Of a stretch of DNA of 53,907 bases, positions 25,025-34,507 are shown in pieces. Made by a program: the position numbers and the translations under genes. The notes below the pieces were generated by a model. That model did not search any database and was not told where the DNA came from. It was given only the letters and a program-made list of their open reading frames with translations. Origin of the DNA: Jannaschia faecimaris (GTDB lineage Bacteria > Pseudomonadota > Alphaproteobacteria > Rhodobacterales > Rhodobacteraceae). The stretch lies in contig NZ_FNPX01000021.1 of assembly GCF_900107415.1 (NCBI RefSeq), forward strand, positions 1 through 53,907, in the 5' to 3' direction. Each line of letters opens with the position of its first letter. Position 1 is the stretch's first letter.

Positions 25025-25784
25025 CATGACCGACAGATTGCGTCTTGGCGTGAACATCGACCATGTCGCGACGATCCGAAACGCGCGCGGCGGTGACAAC
25101 CCCGATCCGGTTCGCGCCGCGCTGATGGCGCAGGTTGCGGGCGCGGATGGCATCACGGCGCACTTGCGCGAGGATCGGCGGCATATCCGCGATGCCGACA
25201 TGGCCGCCATCGCAGCGGCAATTGATATTCCGCTCAACTTCGAGATGGCCGCCACCGACGAGATGGCCCGCATCGCTATCGCCACAAAACCGCACGCCGT
25301 CTGTCTGGTGCCGGAACGCCGCGAAGAGCGGACGACCGAGGGTGGGCTTGAGGTCGCCGGTGACGCCAACCGGCTGACCGGCTACATCGCGCCGCTGCGC
25401 GACGTTGGGGCGCGCGTGTCGCTGTTCATCGCTGCCGATACGCGTCAGATTGAGGCCGCAGCCCGCGTCGGAGCCGCCGTGGTCGAATTGCATACCGGCA
25501 GCTACTGTGATGCCGTAGCCGAGGGGCGAACCGATGACGCGGCGGCGGAATTGGAGCGTTTGATCGCCGGGGCCGCCCTGGCGCACGATCTGGGGCTGGA
25601 GGTTCACGCGGGCCACGGCATCACCTATGATTCCGTGTCGCCCCTCGCTGCCATTCCGCAGGTGGTTGAGCTGAACATTGGCCATTTCATCATCGGCGAG
25701 GCCTTATTCAGAGGGCTTCCCGATGCGCTCGGTGAAATGCGCCGTCTGATGGATTTGGCCCGGACGAGTACCGCCGCTGATTGA
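25017..25784 (+). CDS. pdxJ: Pyridoxine 5'-phosphate synthase
   Basis: A 255-aa TIM-barrel enzyme that joins 3-amino-2-oxopropyl phosphate and deoxyxylulose 5-phosphate to make pyridoxine phosphate. [70 protein letters not shown] and [14 protein letters not shown] cover the active site. The ATG at 25017 follows AAAGGTGAGACC and overlaps the upstream gene; a second ATG at 25026 is possible. The length is normal. Confidence 0.96.
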   Translation: MADMTDRLRLGVNIDHVATIRNARGGDNPDPVRAALMAQVAGADGITAHLREDRRHIRDADMAAIAAAIDIPLNFEMAATDEMARIAIATKPHAVCLVPERREERTTEGGLEVAGDANRLTGYIAPLRDVGARVSLFIAADTRQIEAAARVGAAVVELHTGSYCDAVAEGRTDDAAAELERLIAGAALAHDLGLEVHAGHGITYDSVSPLAAIPQVVELNIGHFIIGEALFRGLPDALGEMRRLMDLARTSTAAD

Positions 25785-25832
25785 CTCTACGCCCCTGTTG
25801 GCCACGCTGGCGCTAAACGACATGAGACGGAG

Positions 25833-26456
25833 ATGGACATGAACGAACTGCTGATCGGCCTTCTGACTTTCGCCGCCGTTTGCGCGACGCCGGGGCCTGC
25901 CGTTGTTGCAGTTATATCCAGTGCGATGTCACGCGGCTTTCGGTCGTCGTTTGCCCTGACGTTGGGCTTGGCGTCTGCGTTGGGCGTTTGGGGCGTGCTT
26001 GCGGCTGCGGGGTTCGGCGCAGTGTTGGCAGCCGCGCCTTCGATGCTGATCGTATTGAAAGTACTCGGCGGCATCTATCTCCTCTGGTTGGCTTGGGGGG
26101 CGGGCCGATCCGCATGGGCAAGCCGCACCTCGGACCTGCCGCAAGTGCGGTCGGGGTTCCGCGCAGGCCTTGTGCTGAACCTCTCAAACCCGAAGTCTAT
26201 CCTTGCCTGGACGGCAACCATCGCCGTGGGCACACCGCCGGATGCGCCGGGCATGGCCTGGCTTCTGGTCCCGTTGGCTGCGCTGGTGACGGTGATGATC
26301 TACGTGTTTTATGGGTTGTTTTTCTCGCTGCCCGTAATGCGCTCCGCTTATGGACGGATGCGGCGCTGGATCGATGGCATCGCGGCAGGGGTGTTTGGTG
26401 CCGCCGGCCTGGGCCTGATGTCCGAGGGTGTTTCCTCGGCATTGCGCCGCAGCTGA
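25833..26456 (+). CDS. LysE/RhtB-family exporter
   Basis: A 207-aa protein with six helices. The N-terminal motif CATPGPAVVAVISSAMSRGF, the middle KVLGGIYLLWLAWGAGRSAW and LNLSNPKSILAWTATIAVG are standard for amino-acid exporters of this superfamily. The substrate is unknown. Unlike the paralogue at 18214, its frame is intact. The 262 bp downstream to acpS hold no gene that I recognise. Confidence 0.85.
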   Translation: MDMNELLIGLLTFAAVCATPGPAVVAVISSAMSRGFRSSFALTLGLASALGVWGVLAAAGFGAVLAAAPSMLIVLKVLGGIYLLWLAWGAGRSAWASRTSDLPQVRSGFRAGLVLNLSNPKSILAWTATIAVGTPPDAPGMAWLLVPLAALVTVMIYVFYGLFFSLPVMRSAYGRMRRWIDGIAAGVFGAAGLGLMSEGVSSALRRS

Positions 26457-26718
26457 TGGGCGGCGGGGGTGCCATCCCTGCGGCAATGGGCCTTATCCTC
26501 ATGGATGGAAATATTGTGCAACTCGCCACCAACTGCGACAGCTGGGTCCCGAGGGCGTGCGACGTCAATTGGGGCCGGTCGACACGAACCTTTGCAAGCG
26601 GCGCGATCCGTACTGTGCCACTGGGTGCCGAGAATCACACTGCTGCCCTGAGCCTCATGGACCACGTTTATGGTAGCTGCGATTACGGGCGGCGCGCATC
26701 GGGCGAGGTGGCCGTTTC

Positions 26719-27132
26719 GTGATACTGGGCATTGGCACGGACCTGGCCAACATCGACCGGGTGCAGGGCGTACTTGACCGGTTCGGAGACCGGTTCCGCA
26801 ATCGCGTATTCACCGACCGCGAACAGCGCAAAGCGGCCTACCGCTCCAAGTCGGACGGGGGCGAAGCCTCGACCTATGCCAAGCGCTGGGCCGCGAAAGA
26901 GGCTTGCTCCAAGGCGCTGGGAACCGGCCTGCGGATGGGAATCGCCTGGAAAGATATGGCGGTGACCAACCTGCATACAGGCCAGCCCGTCATGGCCGTA
27001 ACCGGCTGGGCGGCCGAGCGATTGGAGCGAATGACGCCCGAAGGATATGAGGCCGTGATACACGTCAGCCTTACCGACGATCACCCCTGGGCGCAGGCTT
27101 TTGTCGTGATCGAGGCGCGCCCCGCCGTCTGA
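26719..27132 (+). CDS. acpS: Holo-[acyl-carrier-protein] synthase
   Basis: A 137-aa enzyme that transfers phosphopantetheine from CoA to acyl carrier protein. [12 protein letters not shown] holds the magnesium-binding Asp, and [18 protein letters not shown] the magnesium-binding Glu and CoA-binding Lys. GTG is the start codon. It sits before lepB, and the two may be cotranscribed with the rnc-era-recO genes. Confidence 0.94.
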   Translation: MILGIGTDLANIDRVQGVLDRFGDRFRNRVFTDREQRKAAYRSKSDGGEASTYAKRWAAKEACSKALGTGLRMGIAWKDMAVTNLHTGQPVMAVTGWAAERLERMTPEGYEAVIHVSLTDDHPWAQAFVVIEARPAV

Positions 27133-27203
27133 GCCGCCTTGGCCGGTTGACTTGGACCGGGGCAGGGGGCACTGGAACGCGAAGCAATTATGGAACGGTG
27201 CGC

Positions 27204-27989
27204 ATGGCGAAAGCGGAAAAGAAGGAAGGCCTGTTCGAGACGCTGAAAACCGTCTTCTGGGCCTTGGTGATCGCGGGCATTTTCCGCACCCTGTTCTTCC
27301 AGCCGTTCTGGATTCCGTCAGGCAGCATGAAAGACACGCTGCTGATCGGCGATTTCCTGTTCGTGAACAAAATGTCCTATGGCTATTCGCGCCATTCCTG
27401 CCCATTCTCTATGTGCCCGTTTTCGGGTCGCATTTTTGCATCGCAGCCGGAGCGCGGTGACGTCATCGTTTTTCGCCACCCGGTCAACGGCTCCGACTTC
27501 ATCAAGCGCCTGATCGGTCTGCCCGGTGACACCGTGCAGATGCGTGATGGCCAACTGTGGTTGAACGGTGAGCCCCTGCGGACTGATCCGGTCGAGGATT
27601 TCATCGAAACCAAGGCCCCCCAGGGACCGCAGCGCCTGACGCCGCGTTGCGCCAACGATCCGGTGGGCACCGGAGGCGAATGTATCAAGGAGCGCGCCCT
27701 CGAATACTTCCCCGGCGACGAACGCGGACATTCGATCCTGAATATTGGGCGCAGCGGCACCGACCAGACGCCGGTCTATACGGTGCCCGAGGGCCAGTAC
27801 TTCTTCATTGGCGACAACCGCGACAATTCCCGCGACAGCCGTGTCCCCCGGTCGATCGAGGGGGTCGGATTCGTACCCTTCGAGAATTTGATCGGTCGCG
27901 CTGACCGTGTCGTCTTCTCCTCGGCTGGCAGCCGGATGCTGTTCTTCTGGACCTGGCGGCTGGATCGGTTTTTTGAGGAGATCGTTTGA
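27204..27989 (+). CDS. lepB: Signal peptidase I
   Basis: A 261-aa membrane protease that cleaves signal peptides in the periplasm. One N-terminal helix (about 11-33) anchors it. The catalytic Ser41 lies in [14 protein letters not shown] and the general base Lys101 in [23 protein letters not shown] is box E. An insert with Cys pairs ([22 protein letters not shown]) may form disulfides, as in several alphaproteobacterial enzymes. The start at 27204 gives the normal length. It overlaps rnc by 4 bp. Confidence 0.95.
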   Translation: MAKAEKKEGLFETLKTVFWALVIAGIFRTLFFQPFWIPSGSMKDTLLIGDFLFVNKMSYGYSRHSCPFSMCPFSGRIFASQPERGDVIVFRHPVNGSDFIKRLIGLPGDTVQMRDGQLWLNGEPLRTDPVEDFIETKAPQGPQRLTPRCANDPVGTGGECIKERALEYFPGDERGHSILNIGRSGTDQTPVYTVPEGQYFFIGDNRDNSRDSRVPRSIEGVGFVPFENLIGRADRVVFSSAGSRMLFFWTWRLDRFFEEIV

Positions 27990-28669
27990 AGATCTCGCGG
28001 GAACTCGACGCCTTTCAGGCGCGCATCGGCCACACATTCAAGCGGCCCGACCTGCTGGTGCGCGCGATGACCCATTCGTCCATCGCCTCTGATACGCGAC
28101 CGGACAACCAACGCCTTGAGTTTCTCGGCGATCGCGTCCTTGGCCTTGTCATGGCCGAAGTTTTGATGTCCGGAGATCGCGCGGCGGCCGAGGGGCAGCT
28201 GGCACCCCGGTTCAACGCCATGGTCCGCAAGGAGACATGTGCCGAGGTCGCGCGTTCAATTGACCTTGGGGCGGTGCTGAAACTGGGCAAGTCCGAGCAG
28301 GTTACCGGCGGGCGGCGCAAGATGGCGCTTCTGGGCGACGCGATGGAGGCCTTGATTGCCGCCGTGTATGTCGATGGCGGGCTAGAGGCGTCGCGCGGCC
28401 TGGTGTTGCGTCTGTGGGGAGATTTGATCGACAACGTTGAAGATGACGCCCGCGACGCGAAGACCACGCTTCAGGAATGGGCGCAGGGCCGCAAGATGAA
28501 GCCCCCGGTTTACGAAGTGTTGCACCGATCCGGCCCCGACCATGCTCCGGTCTTCCGTATCGCCGCTCGCCTTGAGGATGGCAGAACCGGTGAGGGGCAG
28601 GCCGCCTCCAAGCGCAACGCAGAACAGGCGGCGGCGAAAGCCCTGCTGGATAAGGTAAGCGATGACTGA
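27986..28669 (+). CDS. rnc: Ribonuclease III
   Basis: A 227-aa double-strand-specific endonuclease for rRNA and mRNA processing. The signature [16 protein letters not shown] carries Glu45 and Asp49; [18 protein letters not shown] carries the second acidic pair. Residues about 153-225 form the double-stranded RNA binding domain ([11 protein letters not shown] to [14 protein letters not shown]). The start appears to be TTG overlapping the lepB stop (TTGA). It overlaps era by 8 bp. Confidence 0.95.
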   Translation: MKISRELDAFQARIGHTFKRPDLLVRAMTHSSIASDTRPDNQRLEFLGDRVLGLVMAEVLMSGDRAAAEGQLAPRFNAMVRKETCAEVARSIDLGAVLKLGKSEQVTGGRRKMALLGDAMEALIAAVYVDGGLEASRGLVLRLWGDLIDNVEDDARDAKTTLQEWAQGRKMKPPVYEVLHRSGPDHAPVFRIAARLEDGRTGEGQAASKRNAEQAAAKALLDKVSDD

Positions 28670-29582
28670 CCAAGAGACGCGCGCGGGCTTCATAGCCCTC
28701 ATCGGGGAGCCGAACGCCGGGAAATCCACGCTTCTGAATCGTATGGTCGGAGCCAAGGTTTCGATCGTGACGCACAAGGTCCAAACGACCCGCGCCCGCA
28801 TTCGTGGCGTGGCGATGGCCGGTGCCAGCCAGCTTGTCTTCGTCGATACGCCCGGTCTGTTCCGTCCCAAGCGCAGGCTTGATCGTGCGATGGTCGCCGC
28901 CGCCTGGACCGGGGCGGCGGATGCGGATGTCGTCGTCCTTCTTGTGGAAGCCAATCGCGGTCTGACCGAAGGCGTGGAGGCGATCCTGACTTCGCTCGAA
29001 GAAAAACGTGCCGAAGGGCAGCCCGTTCTGCTGGCGATAAACAAGATCGACCGGGTCGAGGCCCCCAAACTTCTGGCCCTGACCGAAAAGATGAACGCAC
29101 GTTATGCCTTCGACGGGACGTTCCTGATTTCCGCTGAGAAGGGGCACGGCGTCGAGGACCTACGGACCGATTTAGCCGCCCGCGTGCCTGCCGGTCCATG
29201 GCTCTACCCCGAAGATCAAATCGCGGATCTGCCGCTACGTATAATTGCCGCCGAGATCACGCGCGAAAAGCTGACTCTGCGGCTGCATCAGGAATTGCCG
29301 TACCAGCTTACGGTAGAGACCGAGAAGTGGGAGGATCGTCCCGACGGCTCCGTGCGGATAGATCAATTGATCTATGTCGTTCGCGATGGGCACAAAGGCA
29401 TCGTCCTGGGCAAAAAAGGCGAGACGACAAAGGCCGTGGGCCAGGCCGCGCGTGCCGAGATGGAGGCATTCCTTGGCCACCGGGTTCATCTGTTCCTGCA
29501 GGTGAAAGTGCGGCCGAACTGGCTAGAAGATTCCGAGCGGTTCGACGCCATGGGTCTAGATTTCAAGGACGGCAACGCCTGA
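28662..29582 (+). CDS. era: GTPase Era
   Basis: A 306-aa GTPase for 30S ribosome maturation. G1 is [10 protein letters not shown]3 DTPGLF and G4 NKID, and SAEKGHGV is G5. The C-terminal KH domain (about 215-300) includes [21 protein letters not shown], which binds the 3' end of 16S rRNA. It overlaps the start of the DUF1491 gene by one base (TGATG). The gene order rnc-era-recO is standard. Confidence 0.97.
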   Translation: MTDQETRAGFIALIGEPNAGKSTLLNRMVGAKVSIVTHKVQTTRARIRGVAMAGASQLVFVDTPGLFRPKRRLDRAMVAAAWTGAADADVVVLLVEANRGLTEGVEAILTSLEEKRAEGQPVLLAINKIDRVEAPKLLALTEKMNARYAFDGTFLISAEKGHGVEDLRTDLAARVPAGPWLYPEDQIADLPLRIIAAEITREKLTLRLHQELPYQLTVETEKWEDRPDGSVRIDQLIYVVRDGHKGIVLGKKGETTKAVGQAARAEMEAFLGHRVHLFLQVKVRPNWLEDSERFDAMGLDFKDGNA

Positions 29583-29908
29583 TGCGGCTGACGGCATCCT
29601 TCTGGGTGTCCGCCTATCGCAAACGGCTGGAGATGTTCAACATTCCCTGTTTCGTCGTTCGCCATGGCGATGACATGGGCGGGGCCGTCCTGATCAAGCT
29701 TAACACGCTCGATGGTCAGGCTGTCGTCTATCAGCGCAGCTTTGATCTCGCCTCGGATCAGCGGATTTGGGTCGTTTTGGTAGAAGGTGATGAGCGCGCC
29801 TGCGACGAGGCGATCGGTCGTCAGATGGGCTTTGATCCCGATCTCTGGGTACTGGAGGTCGAGGATCGCAAAGGCCGTCATCTCTTGGACGAAGAGGGGT
29901 TGGGCTGA
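29582..29908 (+). CDS. DUF1491-family protein
   Basis: A 108-aa protein: SFWVSAYRKRLEMFNIPCFV, then GDDMGGAVLIKLNTLDG and DPDLWVLEVEDRKGRHLL. This is the DUF1491 family of alphaproteobacteria, whose function is unknown, and it is often encoded between era and recO as here. TGATG overlaps link it to both neighbours, so translational coupling is likely. Confidence 0.85.
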   Translation: MRLTASFWVSAYRKRLEMFNIPCFVVRHGDDMGGAVLIKLNTLDGQAVVYQRSFDLASDQRIWVVLVEGDERACDEAIGRQMGFDPDLWVLEVEDRKGRHLLDEEGLG

Positions 29909-30630
29909 TGGATTGGCGGGACGAAGGCATTGTCCTGTCGGCCCGACCGCACGGCGAGACATCGGTCATTCTCGAATTGCTGACACGGGCCCACGGGCGT
30001 CACCTTGGGGTGGTCCACGGTGGGGTGTCGCGCAAGAAGGCTCCGATGCTTCAACCGGGCAACCAAGTCGATGCCGCGTGGCGGGCGCGGCTGGAAAGTC
30101 ATTTGGGCACCTGGACCGTGGAGCTGAAACGCTCCCGCTCTGCGGGGATATTGGGTGATCCGATCCGTCTGTTTGCGCTTTCGGCGACCTGCGCGCTTGC
30201 TTCGTTCGCGCTCCCGGAGCGGGAGGATATGGCCGAATTCCAACGGCAAACCGAGGCGCTTTGTGACGCGATTTCCGACGGTAAAGGCTGGCTGACGGAC
30301 TACGTGCATTGGGAAATGGCCCTCTTGGAGGTCACCGGGTTCCGGCTGGACCTGTCGGCTTGCGCGGTGTCGGGCGGGGCGAACGACCTAGCTTACGTCA
30401 GCCCGCGCACGGGGCGAGCGGTTAGCCGATCAGGTGCGGGAGAGTGGGCATCCAAGTTATTGAAATTGCCTGACATGATGATCGGTGGCATGCCCAGCAT
30501 CGAGGGTGTGGTGGAGGCCTTGGCCGTAACAGGCCATTTTCTTGAGACCAAGCTGGCCCCGTCTCTCGGCAACAAATCATTGCCGTCCGCGCGCGCACGG
30601 TTGGTGCAGGCGCTTTCGGCGGAAGTCTAG
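29908..30630 (+). CDS. recO: DNA repair protein RecO
   Basis: A 240-aa recombination mediator that helps load RecA on SSB-coated DNA with RecR. The N-terminal OB fold is visible (DEGIVLSARPHGETSVILELLT, GRHLGVVHGGVSRKKAPML), and a helical part with LLEVTGFRLDLSACAVSG follows. The usual zinc-ligand cysteines are reduced to one or two, as in many alphaproteobacterial RecO proteins. It is the last gene of the lepB-rnc-era operon. Confidence 0.92.
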   Translation: MDWRDEGIVLSARPHGETSVILELLTRAHGRHLGVVHGGVSRKKAPMLQPGNQVDAAWRARLESHLGTWTVELKRSRSAGILGDPIRLFALSATCALASFALPEREDMAEFQRQTEALCDAISDGKGWLTDYVHWEMALLEVTGFRLDLSACAVSGGANDLAYVSPRTGRAVSRSGAGEWASKLLKLPDMMIGGMPSIEGVVEALAVTGHFLETKLAPSLGNKSLPSARARLVQALSAEV

Positions 30631-30800
30631 GCACTCCTTCGCGTGAAACGCCCTGTGGTGCCTGCCCCGCCATGGCCCTTTCGTCCGGTGGACCCTGCCG
30701 GTGCCATCGGCCAAAGCAACACGAGCCAGCGAGCGGTTTCCGCGAGATTCGGACAGCCCTCGGCGTCAAGGCGATCCTGAACGGTCACAACCCTGATGCT

Positions 30801-32489
30801 TCATCCCAACAGGCGACGCGCTATGACCTGAGCCTGAATTTCGGCGGCACCTTCGAAGATATTCAGGATGCGTGCGTCGCAGAGCAATCGGCTGATGGGG
30901 TACTCCAACGCGAACCCGTTTCCGCCATGCACCTGCAAGCCGTTGTCCGCGGCGGCCCAAGCCGTGCGTGCACCAAGCAGCTTGGCCATTCCCGCCTCGA
31001 TGTCGCAGCGGCGGTCGTTGTCCTTCTCGGCGGCCGAGAAATAGGTCAGTTGCCGGGTCACCATGATTTCGACCGCCATCATCGCCAGTTTGTTGCCAAT
31101 GCGCGGGAACGCGGCCAGCGGCTTGCCGAACTGATTGCGTGTTTCGGCATAGGACAGCGCGGCATCCAGAGCGGCCTGTGCGACGCCAATGGCGCGGGCC
31201 GCGGTCTGGATGCGGGCGGACTCAAACGTCTGCATCAACTGCTTGAATCCCTGACCTTCGGTCTCGCCCAGCAGGTTCTCACCCTTCACGGCGAAATCGT
31301 CGAAGTTGACGGTGTATTCTTTCATCCCGCGATAGCCGAGCACTTCGATTTCGCCGCCCGAAATCCCCGGATCCTGCCAAGGCTGCGCGTCGGTTCCGGG
31401 CGTCTTTTCCGCCAGGAACATCGACAGGCCGCGGTAGTCCTTCGTGTCGGGGATCGTTCGCGCCAACACGGTCATCACATGGGTGCGCGCGGCATGTGTG
31501 ATCCATGTCTTGTTGCCGTTCAGCGTCCAGTTTCCGTCCGCGCCCTGCACACCCTTGGTGCGCAAGGAGCCGAGGTCCGATCCGGTATTCGGCTCGGTGA
31601 AGACGGCTGTGGGCAGAGTCTCGCCCGAGGCCAGGCGGGGCAGCCACTTCTGCTTCTGGGCGTCTGTGCCGCCGCAGAGGATCAGCTCGGCAGCGATCTC
31701 GGACCGGGTGCCAAGCGAGCCGACGCCGATATATCCCCGTGACAGCTCTTCGGATACGACACACATCGCTGCCTTGGGCAGGCCGAGACCGCCGTACTCC
31801 TCGGGAATGGTCAGTCCGAAGACGCCCATTTCGGCCATTTCCTCAATGATGTCCATCGGGATCAGTTCATCCTTGAGGTGCCATTCGTGGGCATCCGGGG
31901 CGACGCGGTCGTTTGACCAACGACGAAATTGATCGCGGATCATCTCCAGCTCATCGTCCAGGCCAGACGCACCGAAGGTCGCATTGGCGGTTCCGTCCCG
32001 CATCAACTCGACCAGACGGGTCCGCGCGGCCTGCGTGTTGCCGCGGTTGCAGAGTTCCATCACGGCAGGGGTCATCAGGTCGCGCTGATCCTGCTGCGTC
32101 AGGTGCATATCCTGCGGGCGCACGATCTCGCCTTGCGACATCGGAATGCCGCCGTAACACTGCCAAAGGTACTCACCGAAGGCGATTTGGTGAAGGAGCG
32201 CTTCCATATCGCCGAACTTGCCCTGAGCGTCCAGACGTTCGGCCCAATGCTGCATTTGCCGCAAGGCTTGAGCGTAGGTGGCAAGCCAGGCGAAGCCATG
32301 TGTCGCCGTCTGTTCGGCTTCCAGCAGGGCTGCGTCGATGCGCCCATTGCGCGTCACCTGAGCCGCGACGGCTATTTTCGCCTTGGCGACAAGGTTGTCG
32401 ATTGCGACGCAGGCCTCGGATGTCAAAGTGAGCAGATCGGGCAAACGGGCGTCGCTGCCAAGCGGCATGGTCTGGCCATCGTGGGGCAT
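30801..32489 (-). CDS. mcd: (2S)-methylsuccinyl-CoA dehydrogenase-type acyl-CoA dehydrogenase
   Basis: A 562-aa flavoprotein. Residues about 165-560 are an acyl-CoA dehydrogenase: EYGGLGLPKAAMCVVSEELS, VFTEPNTGSDLGSLRT, GNKTWITHA, QTFESARIQTAARAIGVAQA and QVHGGNGFALEYPISRL. The first about 160 residues form an extra helical domain beginning with TSEACVAIDNLVAKAKIAVA, which marks methylsuccinyl-CoA dehydrogenase of the ethylmalonyl-CoA pathway; that assignment is from knowledge of the Rhodobacter enzyme. It turns methylsuccinyl-CoA into mesaconyl-CoA and hands electrons to ETF. ATG 32489 follows AGGAG; an upstream start at 32570 is less likely. It is monocistronic, convergent with recO. Confidence 0.85.
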   Translation of the reverse strand: MPHDGQTMPLGSDARLPDLLTLTSEACVAIDNLVAKAKIAVAAQVTRNGRIDAALLEAEQTATHGFAWLATYAQALRQMQHWAERLDAQGKFGDMEALLHQIAFGEYLWQCYGGIPMSQGEIVRPQDMHLTQQDQRDLMTPAVMELCNRGNTQAARTRLVELMRDGTANATFGASGLDDELEMIRDQFRRWSNDRVAPDAHEWHLKDELIPMDIIEEMAEMGVFGLTIPEEYGGLGLPKAAMCVVSEELSRGYIGVGSLGTRSEIAAELILCGGTDAQKQKWLPRLASGETLPTAVFTEPNTGSDLGSLRTKGVQGADGNWTLNGNKTWITHAARTHVMTVLARTIPDTKDYRGLSMFLAEKTPGTDAQPWQDPGISGGEIEVLGYRGMKEYTVNFDDFAVKGENLLGETEGQGFKQLMQTFESARIQTAARAIGVAQAALDAALSYAETRNQFGKPLAAFPRIGNKLAMMAVEIMVTRQLTYFSAAEKDNDRRCDIEAGMAKLLGARTAWAAADNGLQVHGGNGFALEYPISRLLCDARILNIFEGAAEIQAQVIARRLLG

Positions 32490-32642
32490 GGAGGATCTCC
32501 TGTCCGTAAGTTTGGCGTGCACGATTGTGCAGTTGCAGCGAAACTTAATTCCATCAAACCGGGTCATCAAGTAAATAAAATGACCTTCCCGATGTGGCTA
32601 TCCGGGCTGGTGCGCGCCACGCCGCAGGCGTATCGGTCGCGC

Positions 32643-33401
32643 ATGGAAACGATCACACCTTTTGCCTGGAGCCTCGCCCTGTCCATTGCCTTGTTTGCGG
32701 GTCTGGTGAAGGGATCCGTCGGCTTTGCGCTGCCTCTCATCATGATTTCGGGGCTTTCCAGTTTCCTTGACCCCAAGCTTGCCTTGGCCGGGATCCTGGT
32801 TTCGGTGCTGGCCACCAACGGATGGCAGGTCACGCGGCAGGGGTATCCGGCGGCACGGGCTGCGGCGATTCTCCACTGGCGTTACCTGTTGATCGTCATG
32901 GTTGCGATTTTCCTGGCGGCGCAGCTGGTCACGGCAATTCCCAGTGAGATGTTCTATTTCATTCTGGGTGTGCCGGTCGTGGGACTGTCGCTGTTGCAGC
33001 TTTCGGGCGTCCGCCTGTCGATCCCGCCAGCGCGCCGGGTTCAGGCAGAGTGGGGGATCGGCCTCATTTCCGGTATGCTCGGCGGTCTTGCGGGCACATG
33101 GGGGCCGACGACGGTGCTTTACCTGTTGGCCATCGATACGCCCAAGGCGCGGCAAATGGTGGTGCAAGGCGTGATCTACGGGGCCGGATCGATCATGCTG
33201 GTGCTGGCACATCTGCGCTCGGGCATTCTCAACAGCGAGACTGTCTGGTTTTCGGTCGCGATGTTGCCGGCGGCGTTGGTCGGCATGGCGATCGGCTTTC
33301 GCTTGCAGGACCGCATGGACCAGGCACTGTTCAAGAAGGTGACGCTGGCGGTTTTGGTGATCGCGGGTTTCAACCTGATCCGAAAGGGCATCATCGGGTA
33401 A
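32643..33401 (+). CDS. TauE/SafE-family sulfite or organic anion exporter
   Basis: A 252-aa membrane protein with seven to eight helices. LFAGLVKGSVGFALPLIMIS and GMLGGLAGTWGPTTVLYLLA are the two half-repeats of the TauE/SafE (DUF81) family, which moves sulfite, sulfoacetate or other anions. The substrate is not predictable. METITPFAWSL at 32643 is my start; an ATG at 32580 would add 21 residues. It diverges from mcd, with 153 bp between start codons. Confidence 0.8.
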   Translation: METITPFAWSLALSIALFAGLVKGSVGFALPLIMISGLSSFLDPKLALAGILVSVLATNGWQVTRQGYPAARAAAILHWRYLLIVMVAIFLAAQLVTAIPSEMFYFILGVPVVGLSLLQLSGVRLSIPPARRVQAEWGIGLISGMLGGLAGTWGPTTVLYLLAIDTPKARQMVVQGVIYGAGSIMLVLAHLRSGILNSETVWFSVAMLPAALVGMAIGFRLQDRMDQALFKKVTLAVLVIAGFNLIRKGIIG

Positions 33402-33450
33402 TCAGGGTGCTCGAAGATGCTTCCTGGATACGAACCGAAGGCCTTGCCCT

Positions 33451-33975
33451 TCAGGACATGAACTGAAAGCAGGCGCGTTCGACGCGTCCCTGGTTTTCTG
33501 TCTCGGTAACTTCGAAGGGGACGGTGACTATAGGCTGGCCGTCGATCTCGATCGAGAAGGTCCAAGGACCGGGTACTTTCTCGTAGTCCATTTCGAAGGT
33601 GAACAGGTTCAGGTTGCTTGCGTCGGGGGTCATCACATCCGTCCATTCCTCCCGCTCAATCCCGCGTTCGCCCATGGGCGGGTGCGTCACCACGACCGTG
33701 ACGGGCGTTGTCGCCGCGCCCGCCTTAAGCGTAGTACGGAACCCAAAGCTCAGTTGATCCATCGTCGGTACGGTACGGTCGGGCAGGTCGAATGCGAGGC
33801 CCTGTCGGATCCGGCGGATAAAGCCCGACTCGGTACCCGGTGCGTCGACGAACTCCCCTTCGGACTCGCGCGGGCAGATGATCCCGGCATCCACAAGTCG
33901 CACCTGCGCCGAGGCCGGGCTCGCAAGAAGCGGGCTCGCAAGAAAAAGGGCGGTCAGAAGGGCAGTCAGGTGCAT
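33451..33975 (-). CDS. Exported DUF3859-family protein, copy 1
   Basis: A 174-aa protein with a cleavable signal peptide (MHLTALLTALFLASPLLASP, then ASAQ). The mature part contains VRLVDAGIICPRE, APGTESGFIRRI, THPPMGERGIEREEW and TFEMDYEKVPGPWTFSIEID. This is the DUF3859 pattern: a small beta-rich periplasmic domain of unknown function. The next gene upstream encodes a homologue. The ATG at 33975 precedes the hydrophobic core; the frame runs to 34011 without reason to use it. Confidence 0.75.
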   Translation of the reverse strand: MHLTALLTALFLASPLLASPASAQVRLVDAGIICPRESEGEFVDAPGTESGFIRRIRQGLAFDLPDRTVPTMDQLSFGFRTTLKAGAATTPVTVVVTHPPMGERGIEREEWTDVMTPDASNLNLFTFEMDYEKVPGPWTFSIEIDGQPIVTVPFEVTETENQGRVERACFQFMS

Positions 33976-33988
33976 CGGCAGTCCATCG

Positions 33989-34507
33989 TCAGCTGTTGAA
34001 GAACAGGCCACAGGCCTCGGTCACTGCCCTGTTCGGCGAGGTCGAGACCGTGAACTCCACGGAGTTGAGGATGCCCGTCCCGTCCTCCACCTGCAACGTC
34101 CAGACGCCTGGCACCATCTCGTAGGCAAATTCGAACGTGTAGGCTCGGGTCGAAACCCCGCCTGGCTGCATCGTCTTTCCGTATTCTTGCCGCGTCACGC
34201 CGCCGCCACCCATTGGCGGGTGCAACGTGACCATCTGGACCGTTTGATCCTCCGCGCCCGTCCAGCGGGTTTGAACACCCAAGCCCAGACCGCGGATCAG
34301 CGGCACATCGCGGGTTTCGACATCTATGGTCAGGTCCGCGATTTCCCGCACGCCCCCCATTAGCGTGCCGGGCGCATCGCGAAGGGGGCCGTCCCGCCCG
34401 TCGGGGCAGACAACACCTGCCCGAAGCATCTCGACCTGCGCCACCGCCGGGGTGGCGCAGAGCGCGATAAAACAGCCTGTCAGGCCGGACTTCAGCCGAT
34501 GGCGCAC
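33989..34507 (-). CDS. Exported DUF3859-family protein, copy 2
   Basis: A 172-aa paralogue of the neighbour: [67 protein letters not shown]. No ATG precedes the signal peptide, but GTG at 34507 does, giving [20 protein letters not shown] and AVAQ as signal. This start lies inside the last codons of pckA, a 16-bp overlap, and suggests transcription from the pckA promoter. Each mature protein keeps one Cys near the N-terminus and one near the C-terminus, so a disulfide is plausible. The function is unknown. Confidence 0.75.
   Translation of the reverse strand: MRHRLKSGLTGCFIALCATPAVAQVEMLRAGVVCPDGRDGPLRDAPGTLMGGVREIADLTIDVETRDVPLIRGLGLGVQTRWTGAEDQTVQMVTLHPPMGGGGVTRQEYGKTMQPGGVSTRAYTFEFAYEMVPGVWTLQVEDGTGILNSVEFTVSTSPNRAVTEACGLFFNS

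Noticed and set aside
26457-26718. Possible small gene between the LysE exporter and acpS
   Set aside because: The stretch is open in more than one frame but shows no ribosome binding site, no conserved motif and no codon signature that I can defend.
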